Positions 16,590 to 26,699 of a DNA stretch of 64,000 nucleotides are shown here, in pieces. The position numbers and the translations under genes were made by a program. Below the pieces are notes generated by a model. It was not told where the DNA came from. It saw nothing but the letters and a program-made list of their open reading frames with translations, and did not search any database. The stretch is taken from positions 1 to 64,000 of the forward strand of contig CAIKAF010000031.1 of the NCBI GenBank assembly GCA_903825395.1, given 5' to 3'. Position 1 is the first letter of the stretch. Each line of letters opens with the position of its first letter. Source of the stretch: an uncultured Flavobacteriales bacterium. Its GTDB lineage: Bacteria > Bacteroidota > Bacteroidia > CAIKAF01.

Positions 16590-19500
16590 ATGAAACAGTT
16601 TTTTTTAGGTTTACTTTTTATAGGAGTTGGCCAAGCAGTGGCCCAACCCGTCTTTTCGTTTAACAACTGTGGGGTTACTGGTCGATTTGGGCCTACTCAA
16701 TTTGAAGTAGATACCAATTACGGCTTGGGTAATCCATTGTTTAATCAGGTTAGAGTAAATACTACCGGTTTTCAGGAATGGGCTGTACCGGGAACAAATA
16801 CCTATCGAATCACAGCTTATGGAGCTCAGGGCGGGACGGGTGCCAGTAGTCCGAATTTTCGTGGCGGAGGCGGAGCCGGCGGATTAGGGGCAAAAATGCA
16901 AGGCGATTTTAATCTGAACATGGGCGACACATTGGTTATTGTTGTGGGGCAAAGGGGAACCAATGGAATTGGCAATGGAAACTGCGGCGGCGGCGGCGGT
17001 GGCGGAACTTTTGTTTGGAAAAAAAATACAGGAACCTTGTTGATGGCAGCTTCTGGTGGTGGAGGTGGGCCCGGAACGTTTTGGAGTGCCACAGCCGCCA
17101 TTCATGGTGATACCGGAACCACAGGGCAAGTCCCGCCCGCTTCTCAAGGCTACGTTTCCGGAGCCGCGGGAACTGGCGGAGGTGGCGGAGGAGCCGGATC
17201 TCAAGGGGGAAATACGAATTGCGGATATTGTGGTGCCGGTGGGGCAGGATGGAATAGCAATGGAGGGCCCGGAGGGCAATACGGAGATAATTTCGGCCGA
17301 AGCAGGGCTTCTGGATTTATTGGTGGGCGAGCCAACAACAATTTGACCAATGGCGGGTTCGGTGGCGGTGCCGCCACTGGCGATGATGGACGGCCCGATT
17401 ACAGCCATGGAAATGCAGGCGGTGGAGGATATTCCGGCGGAGCAGGAACCGGTTACCCCTATTTTGGCGGTGGTGGCGGTTCGTTTAATGCCGGTAGTAA
17501 CCGAATCAATACTCGAGCGTTTAATTCGGGACATGGGAAAGTGGAAGTAACCATCCCCATTTGTCAAACACCTCCCAATGCCCCAACTATTACTATAAAT
17601 GGTGGTAATTCTGTTGATTTTTGCGGCAGTTTAAACGCGATTCTTCAAGCTTCAAATACCTCAGTTGGCTCCGGTTTCGCTATCAATTGGGAAAATGCAT
17701 CCTCCCTTAATGGACCTTGGACTCCCATTCAAGGCTATTTTTCGGTCGTTCAAACCTACCAGGTAGATACATTCTCTATGTACTTCCGCGTACGAGCTAC
17801 CTGCTCTGGAACTGGCGACTCTGCCTTTTCAAATGTGGTTTTAGCTCAACAGGACACCTTGGATCCTGTTTTGCAAGTCCCTCCATCGGCTACTGTAGTT
17901 TCCAATGCCGGACAATGTTACTCCACAAATGTACTGTTGATTGCGCCTCAGGTAACCGACAACTGCGGAACGCCTACCTTAACAAACAATGCTCCAGCTC
18001 AATTTCCAATAGGACTAACCACCGTGGTGTGGACTGCCACCGATGCCGCTGGAAATTCTGCCACTGTAAATCAGAATGTTTTTGTACAGGATTTATGGCC
18101 GCCCGTAGTAACGCCTCCAGCCAATCTTACTGTCTTTGCTGACAATGGCCAATGTGTGGCCACCGGGGTAAGTGTTGGTCAAGGAAGTGCTGTGGACAAT
18201 TGCTCGCAGGTAACCCTTACCAACAACGCTCCGGCCACCTTCAATGTCGGTCAGAATATTGTAGTTTGGACGGCGGTGGATTCTGTCGGCAATACGGGTA
18301 CGGCGCAACAAATCGTAACTGTGGTTGACAATCAGTTTCCAGTGCTGATTGTCCCTGCCAATTTAACCGTGAATGCAAATTCTTTAGCTTGTGGGATAAG
18401 TAGTTTGAATTTGGGGACTGCCCAGGGCAGCGATAATTGCCCGGGACTTATCATTAGCAACAATGCGCCGGCCCAGTTTAATTCGGGCAATACATGGGTG
18501 ATATGGACGGCCACAGATGCCTCAGGAAACGTTGCTCAAGACAGCCAATTGGTGGTGGTGAACGATGTTACAGCTCCACAAATTCAAGCCCCATCTGATT
18601 TGGTGATTTTGTTGGACTCCAATTCGTGCATAGCTGCCAATGTGAATCTAGGAACCCCTCAGGCCAACGACAATTGCAGTTTACAAAGTGTGCAAAACAA
18701 TGCACCCAATGGTTTTGGTCCGGGAAGTACGGTGGTAGTTTGGACGGCTACCGATGCGGCTGGAAATACCGCTATTGACACCCAGTTGGTGGTGGTGTAC
18801 GACAGCATTGCACCTCAGGCAACACCTCCGTCCAACATTGTAGTTTCAACCGATCCAACAACCTGTTCGGCATCCAGCCTGGGTTTGGGGGCTCCAGTAG
18901 CTCAAGACAATTGTGGAGTGGCTCAGGTTCAGAACAATGCCCCGGCGGTATTTCCTTTGGGATTAACTCAGGTAACCTGGACCATTAGTGATGCGGCTGG
19001 CAATTCTACCCAGGTGGTTCAGGATGTTGTGGTGGTGGATTCAGTTCCGCCTTCATTTAGCAATTGTGTGGCTGCCACAGGCTTTTGCTTGGGTGAAGCC
19101 CTTCCCAACTTAAGTCCAACAGGAATTGACGCTTGTTCTGCAACTCAAGTTCAGCAGATTGCAGGTCCGAATCCGGGCGATGTTTTACCCACAGGAAGTG
19201 TCGATGTGGTTTGGCAAGCAACAGATTCGGAGGGGAATACAGCGCTATGTACTACGCAAGTTTTGGTTAGTACTGCCCTTACTGCCAGCATTCAATTGAA
19301 TGGAGACACCTTGGTTGCTGCCATCTTGGGAGACAGCTTGGTTTGGGTGAATTGCGCTGCCAACTTCAGTCCGATTTCCGGGGCCAATTCGGCTCAATTT
19401 ATTCCTCAGCAATCGGGGACCTATGCTGCAGTGGTGTACAATGGATTTTGTGCGGATACCAGTGAATGTATGCAAGTGAATCCAAGTTCAATAGCATCGT

Positions 19501-19736
19501 GGTCGGGAAAAGAAATAAAGCTACAACCAATCCCCGTTCAAGACATACTTCAGTTGGAGGTTCAGGTGGATGGAATGTGGGTGGTATATGATTTGCAGGG
19601 CAAGCAGTTGATGCAGGGAGAACTTCGGAAAGGCGAGGCATTTATTCGCTTTGCGGGGTTACCTTCAGGAAGCTATGTGTTGGCGGTGGAACAAGCCGGT
19701 CGCTGGATGCGTTTCCGGGTTCCTGTGCTTCGTTAA
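16590..19736 (+). CDS. Secreted surface protein: ALK-like glycine-rich domain, HYR repeats, T9SS sorting tail
   Basis: This 1048-residue exported protein has a signal peptide ending VGQAVAQ. Residues about 60-315 are a glycine-rich domain with GAQGGTGAS, GDTLVIVVGQRG and long Gly tracts, the pattern of the glycine-rich region of animal ALK/LTK receptors (Pfam Gly_rich type). An Ig-like spacer follows. From Asp425 there are five HYR repeats of about 82 residues, each with a DNC motif, TNNAPA/QNNAP and VWTATDAAGN, plus a sixth degenerate copy with Cys pairs. The last 75 residues are a T9SS type-A sorting domain (VYDLQGKQL, LPSGSYVLAVE). It is probably a cell-surface adhesin; the ligand is unknown. 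Confidence 0.88.
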   Translation: MKQFFLGLLFIGVGQAVAQPVFSFNNCGVTGRFGPTQFEVDTNYGLGNPLFNQVRVNTTGFQEWAVPGTNTYRITAYGAQGGTGASSPNFRGGGGAGGLGAKMQGDFNLNMGDTLVIVVGQRGTNGIGNGNCGGGGGGGTFVWKKNTGTLLMAASGGGGGPGTFWSATAAIHGDTGTTGQVPPASQGYVSGAAGTGGGGGGAGSQGGNTNCGYCGAGGAGWNSNGGPGGQYGDNFGRSRASGFIGGRANNNLTNGGFGGGAATGDDGRPDYSHGNAGGGGYSGGAGTGYPYFGGGGGSFNAGSNRINTRAFNSGHGKVEVTIPICQTPPNAPTITINGGNSVDFCGSLNAILQASNTSVGSGFAINWENASSLNGPWTPIQGYFSVVQTYQVDTFSMYFRVRATCSGTGDSAFSNVVLAQQDTLDPVLQVPPSATVVSNAGQCYSTNVLLIAPQVTDNCGTPTLTNNAPAQFPIGLTTVVWTATDAAGNSATVNQNVFVQDLWPPVVTPPANLTVFADNGQCVATGVSVGQGSAVDNCSQVTLTNNAPATFNVGQNIVVWTAVDSVGNTGTAQQIVTVVDNQFPVLIVPANLTVNANSLACGISSLNLGTAQGSDNCPGLIISNNAPAQFNSGNTWVIWTATDASGNVAQDSQLVVVNDVTAPQIQAPSDLVILLDSNSCIAANVNLGTPQANDNCSLQSVQNNAPNGFGPGSTVVVWTATDAAGNTAIDTQLVVVYDSIAPQATPPSNIVVSTDPTTCSASSLGLGAPVAQDNCGVAQVQNNAPAVFPLGLTQVTWTISDAAGNSTQVVQDVVVVDSVPPSFSNCVAATGFCLGEALPNLSPTGIDACSATQVQQIAGPNPGDVLPTGSVDVVWQATDSEGNTALCTTQVLVSTALTASIQLNGDTLVAAILGDSLVWVNCAANFSPISGANSAQFIPQQSGTYAAVVYNGFCADTSECMQVNPSSIASWSGKEIKLQPIPVQDILQLEVQVDGMWVVYDLQGKQLMQGELRKGEAFIRFAGLPSGSYVLAVEQAGRWMRFRVPVLR

Positions 19737-19760
19737 CTGGAATGGTATTGGGTAGAATTC

Positions 19761-19910
19761 CGCCGGCGGGCGGGATTGAACCAGGTTGCCCGCAAGACTG
19801 CCGAAGCCTGGCCCGCGTGGCGCGGAGGCGACTTTAGGAGCCACCGCAAGCCCGCTGGGCCAGCCTTTCGGCAGGCGCGGACTACCGGTGAAAGCCCGGT
19901 AACCCGCCCC
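19761..19910 (+). repeat. Structured GC-rich intergenic element, copy B
   Basis: This copy fills most of the 196-bp gap between the convergent ends of the HYR protein gene and the RND transporter gene. The core GGAGGCGACTTTAGGAGCC is flanked by a long stem: 19800-19814 pairs with 19857-19872 almost completely. The outer ends GGCGGGCGGG and CCCGCCCC also pair, and ACCGGTGAAAGCCCGGT near the 3' end forms a small hairpin. No coding frame explains it. Confidence 0.85.
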
Positions 19911-19932
19911 TTGAAATAAAACTGATTAAACC

Positions 19933-22900
19933 TTAAGATCTGGAAAACAGCGATTTGATTTTTTGCTTGGTTTTCCAGGCGGCTACATACATGGATGGAA
20001 TAATAATTAGGGTGAGGAATGTGGCAATGGTAAGACCAAAAATGATGGTCCATGCCAGCGGCCCCCAGAAAGCTACGTTGTCGCCTCCTAAGTGAATGTT
20101 AGGTTTGAATTCGGTGAGTAAAGTGCCGAAATTAATGTTGAATCCAATCGCCAAGGGGATTAATCCAGAAATGGTGGATACTGCTGTTAAAATGACGGGC
20201 GTGATTCGAGTGGCACCGGCTTGAATGCTTGCTGTAACGACATCCACCCCATGAGCACGTTGTTCATCAATAAATTCAATTAACAAAATCCCGTTTCGAA
20301 TGACGATGCCGGCCAAAGCAAACATACCTACCCCCGTCATAACCACCGACATGGTCATTCCACTTAGTCCGAAACCCAGGAAAATACCAATCAGGCTGAA
20401 TAAAACCGTCGAAAAAATGAGCAATGGTTTTACTACCGAGTTGAATTGTGTCACCATGACAGCGAACATCAAGGCCAAGGCTCCCAGAAAGGCAATACCG
20501 AGAAAATCGGACGTTTCCTTTTGGTCCTCTTGTTCGCCCGTCAATCGGATTTCGTAGCCCTCGGGTAAACTCATTTGATCGATGACTTTTGTTTGAATTT
20601 GCTGATTGATTTGATTGGCATTGCCTCCTTCCACCACATTAGAGGCTAAGGTGACAACCCGCTTTTGATTTTTGCGATTAATTCCTGAATAGGCTGGTTT
20701 ATAGGAAATACTAGCAATTGAAGCCAGAGGTACCTGACGGAAACGCCCCGTAGCCATATCCATAAATGAGATATTGAGTGCGAGCAACTGTTCTGGTGAA
20801 GAACGGAAGGATTCTTGAAGACGCAATTGAATGGGGTGGTCATCATCAGAATCTCGCAGTTTTGAAATTTCTTTGCCATACAGTGCGGTGCGCAAGCCCA
20901 TTCCAATGCTTGCCAGTGAAATGCCTTCACGTTGTGCTTTTTCCTGATCTATCTCAAGGATGATTTCAGGCTTGTTTAGTTTTAAATCGGACTTCAGCTC
21001 TTCAATACCAGTAATGTTCGAGGTAGAGATGCTTTGCCGAACCCGTTGTTCAAGGTCCTGCAGCATGCTGAAATCTTCTCCTGAAATTTCAATGTTTACA
21101 GGCTTACCCGTAGGTGGGCCAGCGCGTTCTTTTTCAACGGTGATTGTGGCTCCAGGAATGGGATTTTTCTCGAAATCTTTTCTGATTTCATCCAGCATTT
21201 TCCGGGTTTCGAAGCCATTTCGTTCCGAATATTTTACGAAGGCTACTGTAACTTTTGATTTATTGGGTGTGGCTACCCGGTCAGGATTTTGAGGATCTCC
21301 TGCATTTAATCCTACATTGGCGATTACGGATTCCACAGCTGGATTGTTCTCACCCAACAGGGCGAAAACTCTTTTTTCAAGGATTTGAGTTACCGAATCT
21401 GTGACATTGGCATCGGTGCCGATAGGCAGTTCGCAGTAAACATAAGCGAAATTTGGTTCTGGATCTGGGAAGAAACTTACTTTAGGATTGCTAAGTCCAA
21501 ATCCAATTGTGCTTATAATTAGAGCAATAACGGCTACTCCAACCACAAAAAAGGGCGCTCGACCGGAAGTTAATTTCACTAACATTCGCTCATACGCTCT
21601 GATTACTACGGGCCAGTTTTTTTCCTGGAAATTTCGGATGGTTTTATGTAGGAAAAATTGATAAAGGGCATGGGAACCCAACATAATTAAAGAGAATGTT
21701 CCAAGTCCGGGGAAGCCACCTAAATAGGACAGCAGAGCAATAACTACGTAAGCAATGGCCCATTTGAAAAACAGGGAACGCTTCGGCACTTGCAAATGCT
21801 CATCGCGCACCATGAAATCAACCGCAAAAACCGGATTCATAACGAAGGCTACCAACAAAGAAGCACCCAATGTTATAATCAAGGTTACGGGCAGGTATTG
21901 CATGAAATTCCCAACAATACCCGGCCAAAAAAGAAGGGGGAAGAAGGGCCCAAGCGTGGTAAGGGTACCTGCCAATACGGGAACAAATACTTCGCCGGCT
22001 CCAGCCTGTGCTGCTTTAACGATATTGATTTCTCGGTGTTTGTGTAGGATTCGATAGGTATTTTCAATAACCACAATGGCATCATCTACAATAATCCCTA
22101 AGGCCAATAAAAAGCTAAACAGTACAATCACATTCAAGGTGTAATCCAAGCCCGGCATAATCAAAAAGGCTACAACGGTAGAAAGGGGGCCTGCCAAAGC
22201 AACGAAAAAGGCACTTTTAAGACCCATGAAAAACATTAAGCCTACCAATACTAAGATAAAGCCAATGATTACGGTATTGAGCAGTTCATTTAAATCGTTT
22301 TTGGTGGATTCGGATTGGTCGCCGGTGATGATGACATCCAGGCCCTCAGGGAATTTTGATGCTTTTGCCTCCTCAATAATGCGCTGAATGCCTTCTGAGG
22401 CCTCTAGCAGGTTTTCGCCCGAGCGTTTTATGATGTTCAGCGTTACTACGGGTTTGCCATCTAGTCGTGCAAAGTCTTGTTTCTCGGCATATCCATCTAC
22501 GATGGTAGCGAAATCGCGGAGAAAAACCGTGTTGCCTCGGCTTGAGCGCACCACGATATTTTTAATTTGCTCTGCATTTTTGAATTGACCTGTGACGCGT
22601 ACGTTTCGGCGCAGTCGGTCGATTCTAATTTCTCCTCCTGAAATGTTGACGTTTTCGGCACCTACGGCCATTTCAATATCATTGAATGTGATTCCAGAGG
22701 CCTGCATTTTATACAGGTCAACATAAATCTGAATTTCGCGGGTAAGTCCTCCAACGATGTCAACCCGGGTAATTTGAGGTAAGGATTCAATGCGTTCTTC
22801 CAGGTATTCCCCGTAGTTTTTCAATTTATCAAGGGGAATGTCGCCCGCAAGATTGATGTTCATGATGGGAAATTCAGAAAAATCCAACTCGTCCACTCGA

Positions 22901-23310
22901 GGGTCTTCGTCCAAATCTGTAGGCAGGTCTTTTACCGCTTTATCTACGGCATCACTAACCTTTTGCTTGGCCACCGCCACTTCGACATTGGTGTTGAATT
23001 CCACTACAATGGAACTGAAATCCGAAATGGATTTAGAACTGATTTTCCGGACTCCATTGATTGATTTTAGCTGGCGTTCAATGGGCTTGGTGATGAGGTT
23101 TTCTACATCGACGGGAGTGGCACCGGGATAAATGGTACTCACCGAAATGGTTGGAATCACAATGTCCGGAAATTGTTCTTTAGGAATACGAACAAACGAA
23201 ACCGCCCCGGCAATGGATAGAATGATGGTGAATACATAAATTGCCGTCCGGTTGCGGATGCACCAATTCGTAAAACTCAAAGATTTAAAGGAATCTTGGA
23301 TTTGGCTCAT
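19933..23310 (-). CDS. RND-family efflux permease (AcrB/MexB-like)
   Basis: This 1125-residue inner-membrane proton-driven exporter is longer than typical AcrB by about 75 residues because of an extra hydrophobic segment near residues 540-580. The N-terminus has the usual first helix and the RIPKEQFPDIVIPTISV start of the porter domain. The proton-relay pair is visible in LGIIVDDAIVVIENTYR. The second half repeats the fold, ending in ...FLTLIIIPSMYV. Its start overlaps the adaptor gene stop by 4 bp, and a TolC-like channel and a TetR regulator precede it, so the tripartite pump is complete. Substrates are unknown. Confidence 0.95.
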   Translation of the reverse strand: MSQIQDSFKSLSFTNWCIRNRTAIYVFTIILSIAGAVSFVRIPKEQFPDIVIPTISVSTIYPGATPVDVENLITKPIERQLKSINGVRKISSKSISDFSSIVVEFNTNVEVAVAKQKVSDAVDKAVKDLPTDLDEDPRVDELDFSEFPIMNINLAGDIPLDKLKNYGEYLEERIESLPQITRVDIVGGLTREIQIYVDLYKMQASGITFNDIEMAVGAENVNISGGEIRIDRLRRNVRVTGQFKNAEQIKNIVVRSSRGNTVFLRDFATIVDGYAEKQDFARLDGKPVVTLNIIKRSGENLLEASEGIQRIIEEAKASKFPEGLDVIITGDQSESTKNDLNELLNTVIIGFILVLVGLMFFMGLKSAFFVALAGPLSTVVAFLIMPGLDYTLNVIVLFSFLLALGIIVDDAIVVIENTYRILHKHREINIVKAAQAGAGEVFVPVLAGTLTTLGPFFPLLFWPGIVGNFMQYLPVTLIITLGASLLVAFVMNPVFAVDFMVRDEHLQVPKRSLFFKWAIAYVVIALLSYLGGFPGLGTFSLIMLGSHALYQFFLHKTIRNFQEKNWPVVIRAYERMLVKLTSGRAPFFVVGVAVIALIISTIGFGLSNPKVSFFPDPEPNFAYVYCELPIGTDANVTDSVTQILEKRVFALLGENNPAVESVIANVGLNAGDPQNPDRVATPNKSKVTVAFVKYSERNGFETRKMLDEIRKDFEKNPIPGATITVEKERAGPPTGKPVNIEISGEDFSMLQDLEQRVRQSISTSNITGIEELKSDLKLNKPEIILEIDQEKAQREGISLASIGMGLRTALYGKEISKLRDSDDDHPIQLRLQESFRSSPEQLLALNISFMDMATGRFRQVPLASIASISYKPAYSGINRKNQKRVVTLASNVVEGGNANQINQQIQTKVIDQMSLPEGYEIRLTGEQEDQKETSDFLGIAFLGALALMFAVMVTQFNSVVKPLLIFSTVLFSLIGIFLGFGLSGMTMSVVMTGVGMFALAGIVIRNGILLIEFIDEQRAHGVDVVTASIQAGATRITPVILTAVSTISGLIPLAIGFNINFGTLLTEFKPNIHLGGDNVAFWGPLAWTIIFGLTIATFLTLIIIPSMYVAAWKTKQKIKSLFSRS

Positions 23311-24428
23311 GGCTTAAATTCTATGGGTTGGCCTTCAACAACTTCTGTATTTCCGGTGGTGATTAAAACACTTTCTGGGTTAAGCCCCTTGGTTACAACG
23401 GTAATTCCATTGTACGATGGCCCTGTTTCAATGGCTTTGCGAACGGCTTTTTTTCCTTCGGCCACCATAATGAAATTCCCTTCCGGCAGAGATTGAATCA
23501 GATTGGTCGGAACCATAAGGGCGCTATCTATAGACAAATCGTTGATTTTTAAGCCTCCGGTCATGTTTGGACGAAGATTCGGATGCGCTCCGGTCAGGTC
23601 AACTTCTACGGTAACCGAGCGGTTCCCCGGATTTACAACTTTGCTGATAAAAGAAACCTTGCGCTCCATTTGAAGCCCCAAATCAGAAAGGAATACCGAT
23701 ACTGGGGTTCCAAGCGCAATGTTGCCGGCCAAGGCATCGGCCAAGGGAGCGGTGAGTTTAATCCGATTCAAATTTACCACCCGAATTCCCGACATGCCAG
23801 GGCTCGCCATTTCTCCAATTTTAATGGCCACATCATCAACCTCACCGTCAATGGGTGATTTGATTTGAGTCATGCCCACCTGGGCTTCCAAGCCTTTAAC
23901 GCGCAGCGACATGGCCTCATAATTGGTTTTGCTTTGCAGGTATTGGATTTCTGAACCAATGTTCTGTTCCCATAAACGTTGGGTGCGCCGATAGGTTTCT
24001 TCCGCCAAACGCAGGCCGGTTTTGGCTTCTTCCAAGCCCTGAACCATGGCAGTATTTTCAAGTTCGGCCAACAGCTGCCCTTGTTTGACGCGATCTCCTT
24101 CTTTAACCAAAACCCGACGAACTACGCCCGGCATTTCCGGACCCGCCAAAATATTGTTGTCGGCTTCTACATTTCCTTGCACTTCAACATACCTTCGGAA
24201 GGTGCCGGTGTTGGGCTTGGCAACTTCAACCGCCCGGGTGCGCAGGCTGCCCGATTTTCCGGTGTCCAAACGGGCTATTTCAGCCTCAAGCGAAAGGGCT
24301 TCTTTTTGAAGTTCAGCAATCTGTGCCCGGACTTCGTCCAGCCTTGCTTTTTTAGAATCAAGTTCAGAAGACGAACCACAAGCTGAAAGCAGGGCTAGGC
24401 TGAGTAGAATAAAAACGGAATTTTTCAT
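23307..24428 (-). CDS. RND efflux periplasmic adaptor, lipoprotein
   Basis: This 373-residue membrane-fusion protein links the RND permease to the outer-membrane channel. A lipoprotein signal ends LALLSAC (residues about 8-17). A coiled coil rich in Glu, Leu and Lys follows directly (residues 22-60), unusual because in most adaptors the hairpin lies between two lipoyl halves. The lipoyl/barrel-sandwich segments include GVVRRVLVKEGDRVKQGQLLAELEN and SPIDGEVDDVAIKIGE. Beta-barrel and membrane-proximal regions complete the C-terminus. It is translationally coupled to the permease (4-bp overlap) and lies 32 bp after the TolC-like gene. Confidence 0.92.
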   Translation of the reverse strand: MKNSVFILLSLALLSACGSSSELDSKKARLDEVRAQIAELQKEALSLEAEIARLDTGKSGSLRTRAVEVAKPNTGTFRRYVEVQGNVEADNNILAGPEMPGVVRRVLVKEGDRVKQGQLLAELENTAMVQGLEEAKTGLRLAEETYRRTQRLWEQNIGSEIQYLQSKTNYEAMSLRVKGLEAQVGMTQIKSPIDGEVDDVAIKIGEMASPGMSGIRVVNLNRIKLTAPLADALAGNIALGTPVSVFLSDLGLQMERKVSFISKVVNPGNRSVTVEVDLTGAHPNLRPNMTGGLKINDLSIDSALMVPTNLIQSLPEGNFIMVAEGKKAVRKAIETGPSYNGITVVTKGLNPESVLITTGNTEVVEGQPIEFKP

Positions 24429-24460
24429 GCGTTTAAGATATGAGCGTGTAGGAGAGGAGA

Positions 24461-25792
24461 TTAAAATTTTTCCATGGATTTAAGAAGGTCGGCTTTTCGA
24501 CTTAGCACATCAAACAAGGTTTGAAAATACCCTTGCTGGGCTTCGTAAAACTGCCGCTCAATTTGAGTCAGAGTCAAGCTGTTAATTAAGCCTTCTTTAA
24601 ACTTAATTCCATTCACCCGGCGAACCTCCCGGGCAAGATTTAGATTTTTTTGCTGGGTTTTGAAGCGCAATACGGCTTCTTTCAAAGCGCTGGAAGAACT
24701 TTGATACTCCAGTTGAAGCGCCTGACTCAAGTCCTCGCGTTGAATTTCGGTTTTTTTCTTTTCCAACTGGTATTGTTTGAGTTTGTACATGCGGTTCCAA
24801 CTTGAGAAAATCGGTACAGACAATCGAAGACCAAAGGCTAAACCACCATTGGCCCCCTGGGTTCCACTGCCCAACAGAAAGCGTTCGCTGTTGAAAAAGT
24901 TGTGTTGATAACTTAGGTTTGACACCAGCGTGGGCATGGCCTCTGCCTTTTGCAGCTTGATTTGATAGCCGTTGATGATCAGCTGCCTGGAAATCAAGTC
25001 AAATTCTTTCCGGCTGCTTGTTGCAATGCTGTCGGGTAAGGATTGAACTAGGTTATCCCATTCCGAGGGTTGAATAAAATCCGACAAAGATTCGGCCAAA
25101 GCCAAATTCTGCATCAGCGGCCAGCCCATTTGGTATTTTAATCCGGCCAAGGCCAAGGTTAAACCGTTCCCCGCCTGAACCCGTAAATTTTGAGTGTTGT
25201 TGTACATCAATTCCAGCTGCTGTACATCTAAAATTTCAGCAAAGCCCTGGGCTTGGGTAGCGCGTATTTCGCTCAGGGTTTTTTCCATTAATTTTAGACT
25301 TGAGTCGAGTGTAGCTACCGATTCTTCAGCCATGAGCGCAAGAAAGTACGATTTGGTCACCTGCAAGCGTACATCCCGTTCTACCAGTTCATGTTGAGCC
25401 TTGGTCAGCTCTAAAAATTGCTTTGCAGTGGCAATTCCCACAAAATATTGACCGTTAAACAGCAGCATTGAGGCATTGAGGCCAAGCGAAGCCTGATTCA
25501 ATGGGGCGGCTGGAATGGTAATGAACTGGTTTGGATTTCCATTGATAAAGTCCGGGAATACAAATTCGGGCGACTGAATGTTGTAGGTGTATCCACCGCT
25601 CCCATCCAGTTGCGGAAGTCCGGTGGCTACGTTCTCACGTACCTTGGCCTGCCCAATTTTCATGTCAAGCTCGGTTGTTTTTACCTTGGCCTGATGCTCT
25701 AAGGCATACGCAACAGCCTGTTCCAGGTTTAGGGTTTGTTGTGCGCAAAGGCCAATTAGGCTGGCCGCCCAAAATAAAAGTATGGTTCTCAT
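24461..25792 (-). CDS. TolC-family outer-membrane efflux channel
   Basis: This 443-residue protein has a signal peptide ending GLCAQ and the two repeated long helical hairpin regions of TolC/OprM proteins, beginning LNLEQAVAYALEHQAKVKTTELD. The C-terminal half contains AFGLRLSVPIFSSWNRMYKLKQ, typical of the second repeat's beta strand. It forms the outer-membrane duct for the pump encoded just downstream. The stop of the TetR gene overlaps its start by 4 bp. Confidence 0.93.
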   Translation of the reverse strand: MRTILLFWAASLIGLCAQQTLNLEQAVAYALEHQAKVKTTELDMKIGQAKVRENVATGLPQLDGSGGYTYNIQSPEFVFPDFINGNPNQFITIPAAPLNQASLGLNASMLLFNGQYFVGIATAKQFLELTKAQHELVERDVRLQVTKSYFLALMAEESVATLDSSLKLMEKTLSEIRATQAQGFAEILDVQQLELMYNNTQNLRVQAGNGLTLALAGLKYQMGWPLMQNLALAESLSDFIQPSEWDNLVQSLPDSIATSSRKEFDLISRQLIINGYQIKLQKAEAMPTLVSNLSYQHNFFNSERFLLGSGTQGANGGLAFGLRLSVPIFSSWNRMYKLKQYQLEKKKTEIQREDLSQALQLEYQSSSSALKEAVLRFKTQQKNLNLAREVRRVNGIKFKEGLINSLTLTQIERQFYEAQQGYFQTLFDVLSRKADLLKSMEKF

Positions 25793-26409
25793 GGCAATGG
25801 AAATTCAGATGCGTATGTTTCGGTTAAATAGGTAAGCCCCTTCAGGCTGCAAATGCCATGCAGGTGGTACATCAACATTTCTCGGTGCAAGGTTTGAAAA
25901 TCAAAACGATCGGCCGGAAAAATCGAAGGGTCCATTTTCATGGGCATTAATTGAATGAAAATCATTGAAACGATTTCAGGATTTAGATTGGTTCGGTACC
26001 ATCCCTGTTCAATTCCAGCACTTAAATTCTGAACGACTTGCTTTCGAATGGACTGGTGTCGATACGCTTCAAATAGTCGGTATGCGGAAGGAAAATGCCT
26101 GCGCAATTCAAGGTACAAAGAGGGTTTTACCTGCTGCAGTTGCGTTTGTATGGCTCCGGCAATGCCCCAAAGCTGGTCAATGGGATTCGGATGGGCAGAA
26201 AATAAGGTTTCGGCAGCTGCCTTGTGCTGGTTTAAAAAGCTTTCTACAACCGCTTCCACCAGGCTGTTTTTATCGGTAAAATGAACGTACAAGGTCTTTT
26301 TTGAAACACCCATTTCACGCGCTAAATCTTCCATGGTAACTCCACGCAATCCAAACTGCATAAACAGCTGGGTCGCCTGTTCAACCATGTATTCTTTCCG
26401 TTCTTCCAT
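25789..26409 (-). CDS. TetR/AcrR-family transcriptional regulator
   Basis: This 206-residue regulator has an N-terminal helix-turn-helix: QATQLFMQFGLRGVTMEDLAREMGVSKKTLYVHF matches the TetR DNA-binding domain, and the rest is a helical ligand domain. It is the first gene of the TolC-adaptor-RND operon and overlaps the next gene by 4 bp, so it probably autoregulates the pump genes. An exact -7 box precedes its start. The inducing ligand cannot be predicted. Confidence 0.93.
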   Translation of the reverse strand: MEERKEYMVEQATQLFMQFGLRGVTMEDLAREMGVSKKTLYVHFTDKNSLVEAVVESFLNQHKAAAETLFSAHPNPIDQLWGIAGAIQTQLQQVKPSLYLELRRHFPSAYRLFEAYRHQSIRKQVVQNLSAGIEQGWYRTNLNPEIVSMIFIQLMPMKMDPSIFPADRFDFQTLHREMLMYHLHGICSLKGLTYLTETYASEFPLP

Positions 26410-26416
26410 GCCGGGG

Positions 26417-26424
26417 CAAAGGTA
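26417..26424 (-). promoter_or_regulatory. -7 promoter box of the TetR-efflux operon
   Basis: The minus strand reads TACCTTTG, an exact TAnnTTTG match, 7 bp before the TetR ATG. Such a short leader recurs at parC. A -33 element at standard spacing is not clear. Confidence 0.5.
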
Positions 26425-26550
26425 ATTGTTGTACCCACAAGGAAACCCGAAGAACTAAAAAAGTTTCCTAGGTTTTGAAAAATTAACAATTGCATCATTT
26501 TTTGTTGATGCAGTGGGCCGTTCAATTTAAGGAATAGTTGGGTTTTAGAT

Positions 26551-26699
26551 TGGGCGGCTGCCGGGCTTTCACAGGTTGTCCGCGGTGGCCGAACGGGGTG
26601 GCAGCGGGCTGCGGTGGCTCCTAAAGTCGCCTCCTCGCCGCGCGCCACCCACCGTCGGCCGCCTTGCGGGCAACCTTGTTCAATCCCTGCCGCGGGCTA
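26551..26699 (-). repeat. Structured GC-rich intergenic element, copy C
   Basis: Read on the minus strand, this copy has the same order of motifs as the other three: GCGGCAGGGATTGAACAAGG, the core GGAGGCGACTTTAGGAGCC, GCGGACAACC and GTGAAAGCCC. The variable stem is formed by 26644-26663 and 26584-26602 (plus coordinates). It is the only copy in this orientation. It sits in the 414-bp gap between the TetR gene start and the pyk stop; the rest of that gap holds the TetR promoter and nothing else I can recognise. Confidence 0.82.

Noticed and set aside
221-26699. GGGATTGAA motif resembling the 3' end of some CRISPR repeats
   Set aside because: It occurs once per dispersed element with no regularly spaced array, spacers or cas genes, so it is not a CRISPR.
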